Of a stretch of 64,000 nt of DNA, positions 17,638 to 25,709 are shown in pieces. Below the pieces are notes generated by a model, which ran no database searches, was not told the origin of the DNA, and was given only the letters and a program-made list of their open reading frames with translations. The position numbers and the translations under genes were made by a program. This DNA is from Shewanella marinintestina (lineage in GTDB: Bacteria; Pseudomonadota; Gammaproteobacteria; Enterobacterales; Shewanellaceae): assembly GCF_023283845.1 (NCBI RefSeq), contig NZ_JAKILC010000020.1:34635-98634 (forward strand). Direction: 5' to 3'. Positions within the stretch are counted from its first letter, which is position 1, and each line of letters begins with the position of its first letter.

Positions 17638-19782
17638 TTAGTTACCGTGGACCTGTATTAACTGCGCGGGACTATGGCAAGTAGAACAAGCTTCTGCTGA
17701 ACGAGTTTTAACGTCATCTGCACTCATGCCATCTAAAATACCGCCGTTAGCAACAATATGGTTAGCACCTGAGTCACTTAAGTACTTTTGGTGACAACTT
17801 AAGCATGTACCCGTATCTGATGATACCCAAATATCCGCTCCAGTCTCTTTATCACCGTAGCGCCATACGCGGTCGCTCGCTCGCCCTAACTGAATACCGT
17901 CAGAGGTATGGCAGGTTGCACAATCTGTTTTCAATACCGTACCAGATTGCACTCCGGCATATTTCAGGTAATGACCGTCTGCTTCGTGAGCTTTAAAGGC
18001 ATAACTAGTCGGTTTTTTACCCCCAGGGTAACTATCATCAGTTTTGGTTGTTTTATCAGAAGTATGGCAGGTCTGACAGTTGTAACCATTGTTGTAATGA
18101 TAGTTTTCTTGGTTATGACAGCTTTGGCATTTAGCGGCATCAATAATTGAGCGACGCATAGCAGCTTGCATAGTGTCATCATTGCCGCTACCTGACCAAA
18201 CAAAGTGATAAGGTGCTTCTTTAACTGCCACTGAACGCGTCGAGTCAGAGCAGGCTGTCATTTTTATTTCTTCAACAGCGTAGCCACCATTGTTGAAACA
18301 AACCTCGATAGTTGACCATAGCTCAAAAGTTTTACCGGTTGCATCCGTTGGCATATCGAAGGTATCAGCAACAATAGTAAAGGTTTTCGTTGCTGTATCA
18401 TAAGTGCCATCTTCAAGTTTAAAGCGGCGATTGCTGTAAGACGCATCGGAGTATGCTGGGAAGTCTTTATCGCTGTCCCAAGCAACAATGACTCTTGTGC
18501 TTTGTTTGATAAATTCGCTATCTACGGCAATACCACTAGCATCAGTCACTTGCACATCGAACTGCAATTTACCCATAGGGTCTAGGCCGATATTACTGAA
18601 CATCACACCCATTGCTTCAGCATCAATATAAGCTTTAAGCACATCGCCGTGACGCTTTTCTGCGCTGCCAGTACCACGATAGGTGTCTGTAGAGTTATGA
18701 CAAGATACACAATTTGTACTGCTATGAGATTGTGATGGCTTTTCAGTGTGACAACTGACACAAGCTGTGTTGCTTAGATCGGCCTTAAATAAATCGGCAT
18801 TGGCTGGTGCACCTTCTCCCTCTACATGGCAAGAGGCGCAATTTGCAGCGGGTTTTTGTGGGAACATAACTTTGCCATAGTCATGTACGCTGCCGCCATA
18901 ACCTACGACTTTATAAGGGGCTGGTACCAAACCATCTGGCGTACTAGTTTCACGGTCTTGACCTTTATGGATAGCGTGGATCATATAAGTGTATTCGATG
19001 CTATTACCACTTTCTGGGTCACCAGATGTGGCGGTATGACAGCTTGCACAATTTTCAAGAGCAATACGACGTCCGCCATGTAGAGCAAGGCTTTCTGGTT
19101 GATGACAGGTATAACATGCGGCGATGCTCACTACATTACGGGTTTGAATATCCGTTGTGGCGCCAGTAGAAGGTTGCCAATCATGGTGGGCATTTGCGGT
19201 CGCTTGTGGCAACTTTAGTTCTAAAGTGGCTCTTTGGGTATTATCTTCGCCATAGGTGATTGTTAAAGGCTCTGTCACATCGGCAATGTTTTGTTGGAAC
19301 GTGTAGCTATAGCTACCGTCGCCATTATCGACTAAGCAATCATCGCAGTTACTTGCGGCCTCAACATTGGCCTGGTATTGAGGAGATGGGTTGAGATCGC
19401 TTGTGTCATCTGGAGGCGTACCAGGCTCTTTTAATGCATTAATATAAGCCTGCCATTGAAAACCACGGTTATATTCTACATCGTCAATCGTTTCGCTTAC
19501 TTGAGCCAGTTGAGCTATGCCAAAGCGCAGGTCGTAGTCTTTATTTAAGCCTAGTATCGCAACGCCGTTGGCATTTTCTAAGTTAAAATCTACTTTAACT
19601 ACACCATCAGTGATTGTGGCTTCAGTAAATTGCGCCTGAATACTGGTGGCTGAGTCAATATTGACGCCAACAACCCCGTCTTTACCGTCGGCTCCATCAT
19701 CACCGTCGCTACAACCAAACAACATGGCTGAGGCTGTTAATGCCAGTAAACTCAGTTTTAAGTGTCGATTTATCTTATCCAT
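17638..19782 (-). CDS. omcA: Outer-membrane decahaem lipoprotein cytochrome OmcA
   Basis: A surface lipoprotein of 714 residues that closely follows S. oneidensis OmcA as I remember it: NANGVA, YDLRFGIAQL, DNGDGSYSYTFQ, CYTCHQPESLALHGGRR and CLSCHQKYLSD all recur. The lipobox is MLFGC. Ten haem sites are present: CYTCH, CASCH, CASCH, CVSCH, CVSCH in the first half, and CQSCH, CQTCH, CATCH, CLSCH, CSTCH in the second. A CDDC pair is in domain I and a CX15C pair in domain III. OmcA reduces Fe(III) and Mn(IV) oxides and flavins at the surface. The C-terminus reads CHSPAQL, where S. oneidensis has Thr-Pro-Ser. Starts at 19797 and 19782 are both possible, and neither has a strong ribosome-binding site. 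It is probably co-transcribed with mtrDEF, 87-102 bases behind mtrF. Confidence 0.96.
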   Translation of the reverse strand: MDKINRHLKLSLLALTASAMLFGCSDGDDGADGKDGVVGVNIDSATSIQAQFTEATITDGVVKVDFNLENANGVAILGLNKDYDLRFGIAQLAQVSETIDDVEYNRGFQWQAYINALKEPGTPPDDTSDLNPSPQYQANVEAASNCDDCLVDNGDGSYSYTFQQNIADVTEPLTITYGEDNTQRATLELKLPQATANAHHDWQPSTGATTDIQTRNVVSIAACYTCHQPESLALHGGRRIALENCASCHTATSGDPESGNSIEYTYMIHAIHKGQDRETSTPDGLVPAPYKVVGYGGSVHDYGKVMFPQKPAANCASCHVEGEGAPANADLFKADLSNTACVSCHTEKPSQSHSSTNCVSCHNSTDTYRGTGSAEKRHGDVLKAYIDAEAMGVMFSNIGLDPMGKLQFDVQVTDASGIAVDSEFIKQSTRVIVAWDSDKDFPAYSDASYSNRRFKLEDGTYDTATKTFTIVADTFDMPTDATGKTFELWSTIEVCFNNGGYAVEEIKMTACSDSTRSVAVKEAPYHFVWSGSGNDDTMQAAMRRSIIDAAKCQSCHNQENYHYNNGYNCQTCHTSDKTTKTDDSYPGGKKPTSYAFKAHEADGHYLKYAGVQSGTVLKTDCATCHTSDGIQLGRASDRVWRYGDKETGADIWVSSDTGTCLSCHQKYLSDSGANHIVANGGILDGMSADDVKTRSAEACSTCHSPAQLIQVHGN

Positions 19783-19855
19783 AATTTTGCGTTCCATTCT
19801 TATGTCGCGAATTGTTTTACTTCACAAACTGTTGCTCATCATTTAAATCGAGTTA

Positions 19856-19878
19856 GGCCTAATATTAATTATTAGGCC
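19856..19878. other. Hairpin between mtrF and omcA
   Basis: Perfect nine-base arms GGCCTAATA (19856-19864) and TATTAGGCC (19870-19878) flank a five-base loop, seven bases past the mtrF stop codon. In the gene direction no T-run follows, only TAACTCG. It is more likely a partial attenuator or mRNA-protecting hairpin than a full stop. Confidence 0.55.
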
Positions 19879-19884
19879 CTATTT

Positions 19885-21840
19885 TTATTGTATTGGGTGG
19901 ACTTTTAACACATCGACCGCAGCATCTTGCCCGTGACAGGTGTGGCAACTTTCAGTGCCTGCTGTAGCATCGGCTTCGGTGCCTTTAAATACTCCACCTT
20001 GCTGGGTCATATGCGCCATGGCGCTATCGTTTAGATGGCAGGCACTACAAATGGCTGATGTCGCGCTGGTAAATGTGCCATCATTAAATGCTAGGGGCTG
20101 GACGGCATTATTTAGAGGAAGGGCTGCAGTTAATACGCCTGAATCATTGGTCGTATGGCATTGTGCGCAATTGCCGATATTGCCAGGATAGTTAATATCA
20201 GGATAGCTTTCACGAGAACCTGCGTGCAAGGTATGAGCTAGATGCTTATAGTCTGCAGTAGAAGCTGCAGGATTTGCAGCACTTGCATCAGCTTGCATAT
20301 TGGGGTTATGACATAACTGACATTGCCCCTCAAGATCGTTGCGTGTTCCATGGTAGTTCAGTTGTTGGTCGCCATGACAACTACCACAGGTTTCGTTGGT
20401 TACAACGACTCTTCGGCCTTGGTCTGTTAGTGCTGTGGCGCTAAAGTACTGGTGACTAGACTTTAGCGTTGTGGTTGAGTCAGAGTCGGCGCAATTAGCT
20501 AGCATTGTCTGATCACTACAAAGCTTTCCTTGTAATGCAAGAGCACCTTTATCATTTACAGGATCTGCACTCAAAGTTAGCCCGCTAATTTGATAGTGGT
20601 AAACCCCATTACTACCCGATATTGGTGTTGTATCTTGCAACTTGATTGATTTCGCACTGCGGGTTGTGTAGTCAACGCTAATACCAAAATTTGCATATAC
20701 GCGAAGGTCGTTAATAAAGGTAAGTTTGTCTGCACTATCAGCATAGACTTCATTGGTAGCAGGGTTTGACAGTCGTACTGAAAAATTAACGCTATCACCA
20801 TCCAGTTCAGCACTGACAATTTCTGCATTAAACTGCCCAAGAACTGCATCTGTATTGGCTTGGCTGTGCGCGCTCATGGTCCAGTCTGAGTTATGGCAAG
20901 CAACACAATTACTGTTATCAACTTGAGCTGGATGGCCTTGGCCTGAAGGGAAGTCAATATTGGTGTGGCAGCTACCACAAGCTTCCATTGTTGGCACGCG
21001 CGCCCAATTCATGTTTTCGGTTAATGTTTCATCGGCAACATGACACGTTTGGCAATCTGTAAGTGGTACTGGAAAGCCGGTAAGGTGCTTGTTATGTACC
21101 ATAGGTGCGAATACATTACCCGGGTTACTTACCTTATCTACATTATGGCAAGTAACACAGGTTTCAACTTCATTATATTTACTACCATGAAATGAGAGAT
21201 CGTTATGACAGGTATTACAGGTACTCATATCTATTAGGTTTCGTGTATAAGCGGGTTCGCTGCCTTGATCTTGCCAGTCATAATGTTGGTTGGTGATAGG
21301 CAAATCTGTGCCATCTGGTAGATTGTCGCCACCGACTTTTATCACAATGCGCTGTGTCGCACCGGGCATAAAGGCAATATTGTTCATACCATTAAATGCG
21401 CCACTGAACGTATAGCTATATTGACCATTTTTATGGTCAATAAACTCTCCATCGCAGCTGCTATTACAGGATTCGGAGGTAAAGTATTGCCATTGGCTAG
21501 CATTACCTGCATTGGTAAAACCTTGAGGTAATAATTGCGCAGCAAGGTAAGTGGCTGAAGGAATACCTACCACGGGATCATCGGTTTCATTAGTAATGCG
21601 GTAATTAACGGTAGCAATGCCTGATTCGAAAACGACTTCTCTAATGGTGATATTCAGTGCATTGATTTCATCGGCTGGGGGGCCGCCTGGTTCACCTGGG
21701 TTGCCTGGTGAACCATCATCTCCACCACATGCGGCCAACATGGTAACAAGTGCTAGAAGCGCTAATGCTTTTTTTACGGTTATATTGATACTTTTGGCTA
21801 TAGCACTACTAACTATCTGTGCAAACGCGATTTTTTTCAT
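19885..21840 (-). CDS. mtrF: Outer-membrane decahaem lipoprotein cytochrome MtrF
   Basis: A 651-residue paralogue of MtrC. The lipobox is MLAAC, followed by the linker GGDDGSPGNPG. Five haem sites lie in the first half (CNTCH, CVTCH, CQTCH, CGSCH, CVACH) and five in the second (CGSCH, CQLCH, CAQCH, CSACH, CHTCH). A CNSSC pair is in domain I and the CX8C pair CSDQTMLANC is in domain III. The C-terminus VLKVHPIQ matches S. oneidensis MtrF closely. It pairs with MtrD and MtrE as a second outer-membrane conduit. ATG 21840 is chosen, with AAGGG at 7 bases. A TTG at 21885 also has GAGGA upstream and would add 15 residues. Even from 21840 the presequence is long (about 38 residues before the lipid cysteine). 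Confidence 0.96.
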   Translation of the reverse strand: MKKIAFAQIVSSAIAKSINITVKKALALLALVTMLAACGGDDGSPGNPGEPGGPPADEINALNITIREVVFESGIATVNYRITNETDDPVVGIPSATYLAAQLLPQGFTNAGNASQWQYFTSESCNSSCDGEFIDHKNGQYSYTFSGAFNGMNNIAFMPGATQRIVIKVGGDNLPDGTDLPITNQHYDWQDQGSEPAYTRNLIDMSTCNTCHNDLSFHGSKYNEVETCVTCHNVDKVSNPGNVFAPMVHNKHLTGFPVPLTDCQTCHVADETLTENMNWARVPTMEACGSCHTNIDFPSGQGHPAQVDNSNCVACHNSDWTMSAHSQANTDAVLGQFNAEIVSAELDGDSVNFSVRLSNPATNEVYADSADKLTFINDLRVYANFGISVDYTTRSAKSIKLQDTTPISGSNGVYHYQISGLTLSADPVNDKGALALQGKLCSDQTMLANCADSDSTTTLKSSHQYFSATALTDQGRRVVVTNETCGSCHGDQQLNYHGTRNDLEGQCQLCHNPNMQADASAANPAASTADYKHLAHTLHAGSRESYPDINYPGNIGNCAQCHTTNDSGVLTAALPLNNAVQPLAFNDGTFTSATSAICSACHLNDSAMAHMTQQGGVFKGTEADATAGTESCHTCHGQDAAVDVLKVHPIQ

Positions 21841-21942
21841 ATCGATACCCTTCGATTTAATGCTTTGCGATTTGATCTTATTCAATTTGATGTCCTCAAT
21901 TCCGTTTTATTGGCACGACTAATCGATGTAACGGTTCAACGG

Positions 21943-24054
21943 CTAAAGTTCATAACTAAAGGTGAAACCAACATAGTGAGCGTTATAGTCGCTGCTCATA
22001 TCGCCAAAGATTAAAACGTTAGGAATTGCATCAAGTGCTAGCCCTTGATTTAACCAATCTGAGTCTTGATAATTCTCAAAAATCCAATCAAGGCGTAACG
22101 CTATTTTTTCGTCCAATTGATATTTGGCGAAGGCGTTAATGTTGTGTTTTTCTGAGAAGTAATCACCGTACGGTGAACTTAGGCCTTGAGTGACTTCGGT
22201 GTCGCTTTGGCCGTCTGAATATGAATACTCTAGGCCAAGATCTAACTTCTTATCTAACAGGTGACGGTAGTCGATTCCAGCGCCAACTAAAGTTGATTTT
22301 TCGTCTGTGTTTACATACCAATTTGGTAACCCAAAATTACTGCTGCCTGCTTGGTCGCTATCACGCCAATCTTGATTGAGGTACGCATTGATAATGATGT
22401 CATCACTTAACAGATAGCTAGCAGAGATATCGTAACCATGGGTATCAACTTGCGTAAGACCTACTAATGTATCGTCGTAATCATCGCTGCTGACTCGAAC
22501 ATTTGCACTGGCTGACAATGCTGTGGCTGAGCTGTAACTTACGTTAAGCTGATATTGCTGACGCTCTCTGTCTGCTAAATAGGATTTTCTAAGGTATGGG
22601 TTACTCTGGCTATTTGTGGTTGTTATTGGGTTATAGGCGCTGCCTGTTCGGTCACTGAACTCTGCTTTTAACCAGGTTGACCAATCAGAGGATATTTTGT
22701 AATTCACTTTGGCAAACACACCATTCTGGCGCAGTCTGTCTCTGTCTAAATCACTATAATCATTGTGATCGTATTGATAGCCTGCATCTAGGTATATCTC
22801 TCGATTAAAGCGGTATTTCGCTGCTAATTTTACCTGCTGCTTGGTTCTATCATATTCTGGGTTATTAGCTGTACCCGCATAATAGCTATCGGTTATAACC
22901 TGAGGGTAAGGGTTAATTGCTGTTTTGTTATCTTTATCAGAGTAATCATAACTTGCTCTAATATTTAGCCCACGTAATACACGGCTATTGTATTTGAGTT
23001 TCATGTCAGTTGTATCAACTTTGCCATCTAAACTTGCTTTAGGTAGTGCAGGGCTTGGGCCGTTGACTGTTGCAGGTAAAAATGCATCATCTTGAGTAAA
23101 ACTTGCAACACCAAGGTACATCAAGACTTGATGTCCATTTCCACTAAGTTGCGCATTGGCACCAACTCGATAGGCTTTGTTGTCTGGTGCAACCGCACTT
23201 TGGCCACGATATGCTGCGCCAAAGGTTGGGGTAAATGCATTTTGCCAAATCATAGAGTTGTGGTCGTTACTGTACTGACTAAAGCTGGAATCAATACCAA
23301 TTAACCAACCTTTACCGTTAAAATAGATTTTTGCACCAAACTCGTCTGTCGTGTCGTCGATTGGTTGAGCTAACATGGCACTATTAGTTAGGAAGTTACC
23401 AGAGAAGGTGCGCTTACCTTGTCGCTTTTCATGTTGATAATTAATGTCTGCTTGATAAAAGCTGCCTTTATAGACTGCATCGAGTAAATATCTATCTCGT
23501 TGAGTTTTTAATTCAACATTTCTAGCATCGTCATACAAGGTCGGCATTTGTGAAGTGACCGCTCCAGTTTGCCAATTTGAGGGTAAATATAGGTTGTCAC
23601 CCGAGCTGGAATAGGGAGTTAATGCGTTATTGGTATTGTAATGGGCCAGTCCACGATAGCCGATACCAATTTTGTACTGCCCAATACGGCCTGTTTCTAA
23701 GCGGGCACTGCCTATGTCATAGCCAAGTTTGTTGGCTACAAAAGTAGTTTGATAACCTGAGTCTGACTTATTGTTTAGGTCGGCATCAAGATGACCAACA
23801 AGTCCATCGCTATCGGTTCCACTGGCATTAGCAAAATGAATATCATCGATGTCATTATATGCCGCGCCTACACCTACGCTGCCATTAAAGCCCGTCTCGA
23901 TAACACAGCGTTTACACTCCCACTTAGAGGTGTTGGCTTTTTCTCTATTGGCATTTTGTAAGCCGTAGCCTTCAGCAAATACGGGTGAAACACTGGCGCT
24001 TATTGCTAGCGCTAGCATAGTGAGTTGTGTAGTGTTTTTTTTGTGTACAAACAT
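21943..24054 (-). CDS. mtrE: Outer-membrane beta-barrel porin MtrE
   Basis: A 703-residue paralogue of MtrB. The signal peptide ends near SPVFAEGYG, and the conserved cysteine pair WECKRC sits at residues 47-50. The same barrel-type alternating sequence follows, with motifs shared with MtrB (EGYGLQNAN, QAGSSNFG-PNW, YSYSD, DYNAH) and a C-terminal FSYEL. It sheathes MtrD in the MtrDEF conduit. AAGGAG stands 8 bases before ATG 24054. The GTG at 24063 overlaps that ribosome-binding site and is rejected as the start. It begins 15 bases after mtrD ends and is followed by mtrF after about 100 bases. Confidence 0.96.
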   Translation of the reverse strand: MFVHKKNTTQLTMLALAISASVSPVFAEGYGLQNANREKANTSKWECKRCVIETGFNGSVGVGAAYNDIDDIHFANASGTDSDGLVGHLDADLNNKSDSGYQTTFVANKLGYDIGSARLETGRIGQYKIGIGYRGLAHYNTNNALTPYSSSGDNLYLPSNWQTGAVTSQMPTLYDDARNVELKTQRDRYLLDAVYKGSFYQADINYQHEKRQGKRTFSGNFLTNSAMLAQPIDDTTDEFGAKIYFNGKGWLIGIDSSFSQYSNDHNSMIWQNAFTPTFGAAYRGQSAVAPDNKAYRVGANAQLSGNGHQVLMYLGVASFTQDDAFLPATVNGPSPALPKASLDGKVDTTDMKLKYNSRVLRGLNIRASYDYSDKDNKTAINPYPQVITDSYYAGTANNPEYDRTKQQVKLAAKYRFNREIYLDAGYQYDHNDYSDLDRDRLRQNGVFAKVNYKISSDWSTWLKAEFSDRTGSAYNPITTTNSQSNPYLRKSYLADRERQQYQLNVSYSSATALSASANVRVSSDDYDDTLVGLTQVDTHGYDISASYLLSDDIIINAYLNQDWRDSDQAGSSNFGLPNWYVNTDEKSTLVGAGIDYRHLLDKKLDLGLEYSYSDGQSDTEVTQGLSSPYGDYFSEKHNINAFAKYQLDEKIALRLDWIFENYQDSDWLNQGLALDAIPNVLIFGDMSSDYNAHYVGFTFSYEL

Positions 24055-24069
24055 AACGGCCACTCCTTG

Positions 24070-25032
24070 TTAGCGTTGCAGTAGTTTGCCTGACGGATGA
24101 TTTGAGCCATGAACTTGGTTATGGCAATTCATACAGCTTTGACCTGCATTGAAGGCATTAGGGTTGCCCCCAAAAACAGCATTTGATGTGTGGCCAACCG
24201 ATGCATGACACTGCTGACATAACATTGGCGGCTTAGTGATTAGCATTGCTTCATTAACACTTCCGTGTGGATTATGGCATGTAGCACAATTGTCGGTGAC
24301 GGGGGCATGTTCCCAGAGCTTAGGGCCGCGCTTTTCTGCATGGCAGGAATAGCAATTTTCATTAACGCTCATTTGTTTTAGGTTGGCGTCGGCTAAACTT
24401 CCGTGGGGGTTATGGCAATCACTACAAACCATTTGCTGCCATTTTAAGGGATGAGCTGAACGTTTATTAATATCGGCTTTTTGCTGGGTGTGGCAACTAG
24501 TACAAACGGCGACTTCGGTGTTCTTGTCTGCGATGGGATCATGCCCAGTATGTACTTGGTGGCAATCTGCACAGCTGACATCTGCGTTATCATGGTGATT
24601 ACCTTGCCAAGCCATGCGATTATCATCGTTATGGCAACTCATACAAACGCTATTTTGTTTTTCGGCAGGAACGGGGGAGTTGGCGCCGAAGGTAATCATT
24701 GGCTCTTTGCCACCGCGGTTATGGTTGCCTTGAGGACCATGGCAAGCTTCGCATTGCAGATCTTGCATTGGAGACCCTTGAGCATCACTGCCGTGTATAC
24801 CATCAAACAGTGCCATGACTGTTTCACTTCGCCTATGACACATTAGGCAGGAATCAGCGCCTTTAGGAGAGTATTTCCCCTCAGCAAACTTTTTATCGAG
24901 TATCGCTTCAACTTCCTGTGGATCTTGGTCGTCCCAAGGGGCGGCAAACACGTTGAAGCTAATAATTAACATTGCTGATAATAAGCCACGCGCAATTTTG
25001 CCAGAGAACCATCCGGTGTTCTTGTTCATCAT
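24070..25032 (-). CDS. mtrD: Periplasmic decahaem c-type cytochrome MtrD
   Basis: A 320-residue secreted paralogue of MtrA. The signal peptide ends near NVFAAPWD. Ten haem sites are CLMCH, CEACH, CMSCH, CADCH, CTSCH, CSDCH, CYSCH, CATCH, CQQCH and CMNCH, ending NHPSGKLLQR. Long blocks are identical to MtrA, for example EGKYSPKGADSCLMCHR and KRGPKLWEHAPVT. It is the first gene of the mtrDEF-omcA unit and carries electrons through MtrE to MtrF. The intergenic region upstream, shared with feoA, holds Fur-like and CRP-like sites. Confidence 0.96.
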   Translation of the reverse strand: MMNKNTGWFSGKIARGLLSAMLIISFNVFAAPWDDQDPQEVEAILDKKFAEGKYSPKGADSCLMCHRRSETVMALFDGIHGSDAQGSPMQDLQCEACHGPQGNHNRGGKEPMITFGANSPVPAEKQNSVCMSCHNDDNRMAWQGNHHDNADVSCADCHQVHTGHDPIADKNTEVAVCTSCHTQQKADINKRSAHPLKWQQMVCSDCHNPHGSLADANLKQMSVNENCYSCHAEKRGPKLWEHAPVTDNCATCHNPHGSVNEAMLITKPPMLCQQCHASVGHTSNAVFGGNPNAFNAGQSCMNCHNQVHGSNHPSGKLLQR

Positions 25033-25242
25033 CTCATCCCATTCGCTTTAATAACGATATTTTTGATAATTTAATATTAGCAGTTTTGTAAATTACTAAT
25101 ATTTAATCATAGCGAGTTTTGGTGACAATTCCATAACAAAAGTGGGGTATTTATAATAAAAGCAGGCTGATTTTAAAGCGATTTAGTATGGTGTTTAGAC
25201 TTTAGTCTATGAATGAATTTTTATTGTTAACAAATTGGTAGT

Positions 25243-25261
25243 GTAAATAATAACCATTATC
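25243..25261. promoter_or_regulatory. Fur-like box
   Basis: The 19 bases match the classical Fur consensus at 15 positions, with a perfect CATTATC right end. It lies about 210 bases from mtrD and 209 bases from feoA. Fur with Fe(II) normally represses feo genes. Whether it also affects mtrD is unknown. Confidence 0.6.
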
Positions 25262-25314
25262 AGTAAGTGGGTTCTGTCAGATGCCATTTATCTTTTAGAG
25301 AAGCGTTTATTAGT

Positions 25315-25330
25315 TGAGAGATTTATCACA
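25315..25330. promoter_or_regulatory. CRP-like site between mtrD and feoA
   Basis: TGAGA-gattta-TCACA matches the CRP (or FNR/CRP-family) half-site pattern at 9 of 10 positions. It is 140 bases from feoA and 283 from mtrD. CRP activates many anaerobic respiration genes in Shewanella. The target gene here cannot be told from sequence. Confidence 0.5.
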
Positions 25331-25347
25331 TAATAGCGAACACAATT

Positions 25348-25366
25348 GAAAATTATTATCGTTTAC
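25348..25366. promoter_or_regulatory. Weaker second Fur-like box near feoA
   Basis: Thirteen of 19 positions match the Fur consensus, including AATTATTATC in the left and centre. It lies about 104 bases upstream of the feoA start. AT-rich sequence makes chance matches of this quality possible. Confidence 0.35.
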
Positions 25367-25469
25367 AAGCCCAAATGTTGATCTAGGTAAAGTTATTACT
25401 CTTTTGCCTCCTTTAGAATCAACACTAATTTCAAAGAGAGTCGGGGCCTGTAAATAGGTGGAATGCACA

Positions 25470-25709
25470 ATGAAGTTAAGTGAATTGAATCCGGGCGATA
25501 TCGCCAGAATTTCTCAAGTAGGTCAAATTGACTTACCAGCCGTAGTTAAACGCAAACTCCTTTCGATGGGGATCACCCCTAATACTCGATTCTCATTGAT
25601 CCGCAGAGCGCCGATGGGCTCAGGTGTTGAGTTAGATATCCGTGGCAGTAAATTATGTATGCGTCGCGATTTAGCAGATATTATTGAGGTTGAAAAAGCG
25701 AATGGCTAA
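25470..25709 (+). CDS. feoA: Ferrous iron transport protein A
   Basis: A 79-residue cytoplasmic SH3-like protein that supports FeoB. The pattern is typical: MKLSELNPGDIARI, a RKLLSMGI turn, and G-VELDIRGSKLCMRRDLADIIEV at the end. The start is ATG 25470, preceded by AGGTGG at 8 bases. A GTG four codons earlier would overlap that ribosome-binding site. The last eight bases overlap the start of feoB, so the two are translationally coupled. Fur-like and CRP-like boxes lie upstream. Confidence 0.95.
   Translation: MKLSELNPGDIARISQVGQIDLPAVVKRKLLSMGITPNTRFSLIRRAPMGSGVELDIRGSKLCMRRDLADIIEVEKANG

Larger units (their letters stand above)
25033..25469. other. Divergent control region between mtrD and feoA
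   Basis: These 437 AT-rich bases lie between two divergently transcribed operons, with no gene. They hold a Fur-like box, a CRP-like site and a weaker Fur-like box, all nearer feoA (listed separately). The 200 bases next to mtrD show no site I can name. Confidence 0.7.

Noticed and set aside
24481..24846. 121-codon plus-strand frame inside mtrD
   Set aside because: Antisense of a haem-rich gene; cysteine- and histidine-complement composition explains its length.
6492..25032. Tandem duplication artefact from assembly of mtrABC and mtrDEF
   Set aside because: The pairs differ throughout in sequence, length and intergenic spacers, and the same two-conduit arrangement is normal in Shewanella.
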